From positions 186,001 through 250,000 of the forward strand of contig CBDCLU010000002.1 in assembly GCA_965218765.1 (NCBI GenBank): a stretch of 64,000 nucleotides of DNA. The letters are read 5' to 3'. Under the pieces are notes generated by a model. The model did no database searches, had not been told where the DNA came from, and saw only the letters and a list, made by a program, of their open reading frames with translations. The stretch's first letter is position 1, and the number at the start of each line of letters is the position of its first letter. Origin of the DNA: JBBPYC01 sp965218765 (lineage in GTDB: Bacteria > Pseudomonadota > Gammaproteobacteria > Burkholderiales > Burkholderiaceae_C). Positions 60,212-64,000 of the stretch are shown here, piece after piece. The position numbers and the translations under genes are program-made.

Positions 60212-60501
60212 GATCGGGGTTCTCCTCAAACGTTGGAAAAAAAGGCAAGTCGGTCAGGCGCCGGAATGACCCGGTTCGAATCGGCTGACGCTGCCGATCC
60301 GCTTGGCCCGCACCGGACGATAGTGGCGCTCGTTCATGCCGGGCCAGTGCCGCAAACGCGTATCGATGTAGGACTATCGCGCAGCGCATTGTCAGATGTC
60401 TGACCAGGCCGAGTACGACGCGGGCTTTCAGCTTGCTGAGCATTCGCCTTCATGCATCGACGCGTCGCATCGACTGCGCGGTTGCCGCGCGTCCGACGCT
60501 G

Positions 60502-62259
60502 CTAGCGCTCATCCTCGAACGTGAGCGTCGGGTTGCTCATGATGCGCCGCACGCTGTCCAGCCCATCGATCACATGATTCGCAAAATAGCTGCTCTGCGA
60601 ATCGGGTTCGAGCGCCGCCACCGCCAGGCTGCCCAGCGGCTGATTCACCGGCACGTAGTAGCTGCCGGCAGCGGCCACCAGCGGTGCGCGTACCACCTCG
60701 ACCTGCGCCTGGCGCACCGGCGCTTCGCCGACGATCACACCGCGCACGTCCTGCCGGCCGGTGACGAGGCTTGCAACTTCACGATAGCCGTCGGCCACCA
60801 CGTTCGCATCGGCCGCGATCCTGAACACCTGCAACCCCAGCAGGCGCAGCCGCTCGACCGCCTCGCTCGCATCGGCAGACAGCCAGTAACCGCAGGGACG
60901 CAACCGCGTCTTCGCCGACTGCAGCTTGAGTGCCGACAACCAGTCGACATCGATCGCCCGATCCGCCCCGGTTGCCGGATCGATCATCAGCACGGAAGCC
61001 CGCTCCGGCGTCAACGTGGCCTGCAGCACCGCGTCTTTTGCGCAAGCCTGGCTGGTCACCTCGCGCGCAACGAATTCGCGTACCTTCAGCAGCTGATCGG
61101 CGCGATTCGCGGTGCTGCGCAGCACGCTGCTGAGCGCCACCACCTGCGTGTGCACGCGGCGCTGGATGTGCAGCCGCCCGATGCCGACGCCCCGTGTTTC
61201 GAGCAGCAGGCTGACCGCGTTCTTCAGCCCGTTCACATTGCGGCTGGTGTCCGGTTCGACCCCCCCCATCGACAGCCGGCGATCGTTCGGATCGGTTGAC
61301 GTGGTGTAGTACCAGTGGCTGCTCAAGCGTTCGGCTTCCAGCGCGGCGACCAGCGGCAGCCGCACCCATTCGTCGGCCGCCTTGGTCACGAACTCGGGCA
61401 TGTTCGCACTGGTCGCGTACTGCAGCAGCGCGTCGTAGCGCTGCACCGCGCCAAACTTTTCCAGATAGCGGCCGCCTACCGTGTATTCGTGCGCATCCAC
61501 CACCACGATCGGGCGGTAGTCGCGCACCAGCCGTGCCAGCGCGCGCGCCTCGGGCGTCTTCAGCAGCAGGTGGTCGCGGTTCATGTCGATGCTGTTTGCG
61601 GTCACGCGCTGGTTGTCAGCCGCGCCGTCCGGATTTGCGCGCGGCACCACGATCACGTTGACCTTCTGCAGCAGTGGCGCGAGCAGCCCTTGCGCAAGCT
61701 CGCGCGCCAGCACCATCAGCGCCTCGGCCGACGCCGGCTCGTTGCCGTGCTGCTGACCGATCAGCAGCACGGTTGGCAGGCCGCTGTCGGCAAGCGTCGC
61801 CGGATCGGTTGCGGCGGCGCGCGTCAGCACCAGCCCTTCGAGCGCGTTGCCGCGCTGCGAATTGCCCAGCGCCAGCAGACCAGTGCGCACGCCGGCCGCC
61901 ACGGCTGCCGGGTTGGCCAGCGAGCGCAGCCAGTTCTGCACCTCGGCGTTCGAGCTGAAGGTTTCGCGGCCCGCAGCCAGCCCGGGCGTGCTGTAGACCA
62001 CCGCGGGGTCGGGAAAGCGCGCGGCGACGGCCGGGCCGTAGGGCGTGGGAGCATTGGCTGCAGCATCGGCCGCGGCGCGGTTTTCCTCGCTCGCGCTGGC
62101 GGTCGGCAGCGCCCGGATCGGGCTGCTCCAGCGCGGCAGCGCGACCGTCGAACAGCCGCCGAGCCACCACAGCAGCAGCGCAGCACCGGCGCACCTGCGC
62201 AGCCGACGGAACGGCGCCGCCTTGCCGTGGGCGGATGACTTGCGCTTTTGGGAAGCCAT
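60502..62259 (-). CDS. M14-family zinc carboxypeptidase-like lipoprotein
   Basis: A 585-residue exported protein. The signal ends with a lipobox-like WWLGGCS. The catalytic domain shows the M14 zinc ligands and substrate residues: QQHGNEPAS (H..E), PRANPDGAADNQRVTANSIDMNRDH (Arg and Asn-Arg), VVVDAHEYTVGG (third ligand His), and a downstream Glu in LLLETRGVG that fits the catalytic base. Residues 420-585 form a C-terminal domain of unknown role. Peptidoglycan peptides or other amides could be the substrate. Confidence 0.85.
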   Translation of the reverse strand: MASQKRKSSAHGKAAPFRRLRRCAGAALLLWWLGGCSTVALPRWSSPIRALPTASASEENRAAADAAANAPTPYGPAVAARFPDPAVVYSTPGLAAGRETFSSNAEVQNWLRSLANPAAVAAGVRTGLLALGNSQRGNALEGLVLTRAAATDPATLADSGLPTVLLIGQQHGNEPASAEALMVLARELAQGLLAPLLQKVNVIVVPRANPDGAADNQRVTANSIDMNRDHLLLKTPEARALARLVRDYRPIVVVDAHEYTVGGRYLEKFGAVQRYDALLQYATSANMPEFVTKAADEWVRLPLVAALEAERLSSHWYYTTSTDPNDRRLSMGGVEPDTSRNVNGLKNAVSLLLETRGVGIGRLHIQRRVHTQVVALSSVLRSTANRADQLLKVREFVAREVTSQACAKDAVLQATLTPERASVLMIDPATGADRAIDVDWLSALKLQSAKTRLRPCGYWLSADASEAVERLRLLGLQVFRIAADANVVADGYREVASLVTGRQDVRGVIVGEAPVRQAQVEVVRAPLVAAAGSYYVPVNQPLGSLAVAALEPDSQSSYFANHVIDGLDSVRRIMSNPTLTFEDER

Positions 62260-62509
62260 GAGACGGAATCCTGACTGGTTGAATGGATGGTCGGGCACGC
62301 GCGGGAACGGGCGCCCGCGGGCCGCGCGGTGAGCCCGGCCAGTGGAAATGTTACCCGGCGGCCAAGGCTGCCGAGGCAGTTTCGGCATCACACGCAGGCC
62401 GCGGCGGCGAAGCAGGGACAATTGCGGCGATCCCCACGCACGTCACACGTACTTCCCACTGCCAGCCTTACCGCTTGTCTGGTTGCCTGCCACGCTCATC
62501 ATCGCTGCC

Positions 62510-63631
62510 ATGTCCACGTCCACCGAATCGTCTGCTGCCTGGCGCGCCTGCGTCGCGCCGATGATGGACTGGTCCGACCGGCACTGCCGCCAGCTGCACC
62601 GGCTGCTGAGCCGGCATGCGCGGCTTTATACCGAGATGGTGACGACCGGCGCGCTGCTGCATGGCGACGTGGCGCGGCATCTGCGGTTTGATGCGCTGGA
62701 GCACCCGGTCGCGCTGCAACTCGGCGGCAGCGAGCCCGACGACCTCGCGCGTGCCGCGCGGCTCGGCGCGCAGTGGGGCTACGACGAGATCAACCTGAAT
62801 TGCGGCTGCCCGTCGCCAAGGGTGCAGCGCGGCGCGTTCGGTGCCTGCCTGATGGCCGAGCCCGCACGCGTGGCCGATTGCGTGAAGGCGATGCGCGATG
62901 CGGTCAGCATTCCCGTCACCGTCAAGCACCGTATCGGCATCGACCGCCAGGAGGACTACGGCTTCATGCGCGATTTCGTCGGCACCGTGGCCGACGCGGG
63001 CTGCCGCGTGTTCATCGTGCATGCGCGCAACGCCTGGCTCGATGGCTTGTCACCGAAGCAGAACCGCGATGTGCCGCCGCTGCGCCATGAGCAGGTGCAC
63101 CGGCTCAAGCGCGACTTTCCGCACCTGACGATCGCCATCAACGGCGGCATCGACACCACTGCGCAGATGACCGAGCAGCTGCGGCAGCTCGACGGCGTGA
63201 TGCTCGGCCGCGCCGCGTATCACGAGCCGTGGCTGCTGCGCGATTGGGACGCTGAATTCTTTGGCGCTGCTGCCTCGTCGCTGACGCGCGAGGCGGTCGA
63301 GCAGCAGATGGTTTCGTACATGCTGCGTGAAGCAGCCGAGCACGGCACGCCGTGGCCGGCGATTGCGCGCCACATGCTGGGGTTGCGCAACGGGCTGGCC
63401 GGTGCGCGCCGCTGGCGCCAGGTCTGGAGCGACCACCGGCACAAGGCGCGGTGTCCGCGCTTGCGTGGCAAGCCGTCCGCCAGCCGCAGCCGGCTTGAAA
63501 CCCCGCGCGCACCGGATCAGCGGCCGCTTGCCTGCGACCTGCGGGACTTCACCGATAGGCACGCGGCCTGGTTGCCGTTAGCGTGCATCGATTCATTCAG
63601 GCAGCAGCAGCACGGCAGGAGCGCACGACCG
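62510..63631 (+). CDS. dus: tRNA-dihydrouridine synthase (DusA/DusC type), frame open into next gene
   Basis: A Dus flavoenzyme. FMN-binding start VAPMMDWSDRHCRQLHRLLS, the catalytic Cys in INLNCGCPSPRVQRGAFGACLM, and VKHRIGID and INGGIDT are all present. It reduces uridine to dihydrouridine in tRNA D loops. The frame has no stop before the downstream SDR ATG at 63632, which is in the same frame. After about 63440 the protein stops resembling Dus; in the +1 frame a natural-looking tail AVSALAWQAVRQPQPA ends at a TGA (63496-63498). A one-base frameshift or sequencing indel near 63440 is therefore suspected. Confidence 0.85.
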
Positions 63632-64000
63632 ATGAAGCACGGCATGATGCAGGACAAGGTGATCGTCGTCACGGGCGCGGGCGGCGGCATCGGCCGAGAC
63701 ATTGCGCTGGCGCTCGCAGCAGAAGGCGCCAGCGTCCTGGTCAATGACGTTGGCGCATCGTTGTCGGGTGATGTGGATGAGCGCAGCGACCAAGCTGGGC
63801 CTGCGCAGGCAGTCGTCGACGAGATCGGCCGGGCCGGCGGGCAGGCCTTCGCCAGCACCGACAGCGTGGCCGATGCGGCCGGTGCCGCACGCATCGTGCA
63901 GGCTGCGCTCGATGCGCTCGGCCGCATCGACGGCGTCGTGAACAACGCGGGCATCCTGCGCGACCGGTTCTTCCACAAGATGAGCGTGGACGAATGGGAT
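63632..64000 (+). CDS. Short-chain dehydrogenase/reductase, 3' part outside window
   Basis: The first 123 residues of an SDR enzyme are present. The Rossmann motif is VVTGAGGGIGRDIALALAAEGA, and NNAG is visible near residue 108. The insertion NDVGASLSGDVDERSDQAGPAQAVVDEI resembles 3-hydroxyacyl-CoA dehydrogenases of the HSD17B4/MaoC-linked group. The catalytic Tyr-Lys lies beyond the edge. It may be translated as a separate protein from ATG 63632, or be fused to the upstream Dus frame; see the entry there. Confidence 0.85.
   Translation, partial: MKHGMMQDKVIVVTGAGGGIGRDIALALAAEGASVLVNDVGASLSGDVDERSDQAGPAQAVVDEIGRAGGQAFASTDSVADAAGAARIVQAALDALGRIDGVVNNAGILRDRFFHKMSVDEWD

Noticed and set aside
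60212..60501. Gene or RNA in the 290-nt gap between the M14 and BON genes
   Set aside because: Reading all frames gave only short shadow frames and no strong hairpin or promoter.
1..64000. CRISPR arrays, prophage or transposon ends
   Set aside because: No regularly spaced repeats, integrase, transposase or terminal inverted repeats were found on either strand.

Overview
The window is a GC-rich chromosomal segment of a betaproteobacterium. The gene content points to Burkholderiales: many TRAP and Bug/TctC solute receptors, several IclR regulators, a PHA phasin, clpX-lon, and an intergenic element at 41.4 kb that looks like a common Comamonadaceae repeat. No rRNA, CRISPR array, insertion sequence, integrase or phage gene was seen. 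All functional calls come from reading the translated sequence; no database search was run.

0-25 kb reads as a C2-sulfonate (sulfoacetate / isethionate type) catabolic region. A minus-strand operon encodes sulfoacetaldehyde acetyltransferase (xsc), phosphotransacetylase (pta) and the start of a molybdopterin oxidoreductase. Divergent from it is an operon of an IclR regulator, a CobS/CobT-like AAA+/vWA pair and a TauE-type exporter. Next come a second IclR regulator, a Bug receptor, an acylating aldehyde dehydrogenase (SauS-like) and an acyl-CoA ligase (SauT-like), which would take sulfoacetate to sulfoacetaldehyde, the substrate of Xsc. After a stretch of decayed coding sequence (13.2-13.8 kb) there is a LysR regulator, an arylsulfotransferase-like protein, an SsuABC/NMT1-type ABC transporter and an isopenicillin-N-synthase-like oxygenase. 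Then come a DctPQM TRAP transporter, a GMC flavin dehydrogenase and a third IclR regulator with two perfect inverted repeats in its promoter. That last set resembles an isethionate uptake and oxidation module feeding Xsc.

25-31 kb holds ThiD, a TPP-riboswitch-controlled CytX-like HMP transporter, a COG0523 (CobW) GTPase coupled to an amidohydrolase, and a TumE/TumA-type toxin-antitoxin pair. 31-40 kb holds a complete peptide/opine-type ABC transporter, an amidase and a DAO-family amine oxidase. 40-48.5 kb holds a SnoaL-like protein, a second TRAP transporter, a MocR regulator, an iron-dependent alcohol dehydrogenase, an HSL-type esterase and a thioesterase-GNAT fusion.

48.5-64 kb is more housekeeping in character: two multihaem cytochromes c, clpX, lon, and a tRNA cluster Gly(GCC)-Cys(GCA)-Leu(UAA). 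The leucine tRNA gene is interrupted in its anticodon by a 333-nt group I intron, the most striking single element in the window. It is followed by a phasin gene with two PhaR-type palindromes, an FKBP isomerase, an FAH-family hydrolase with an HxlR regulator, a BON lipoprotein, an M14 carboxypeptidase-like lipoprotein, and a DusA-like gene whose reading frame runs without a stop into an SDR dehydrogenase at the window edge.
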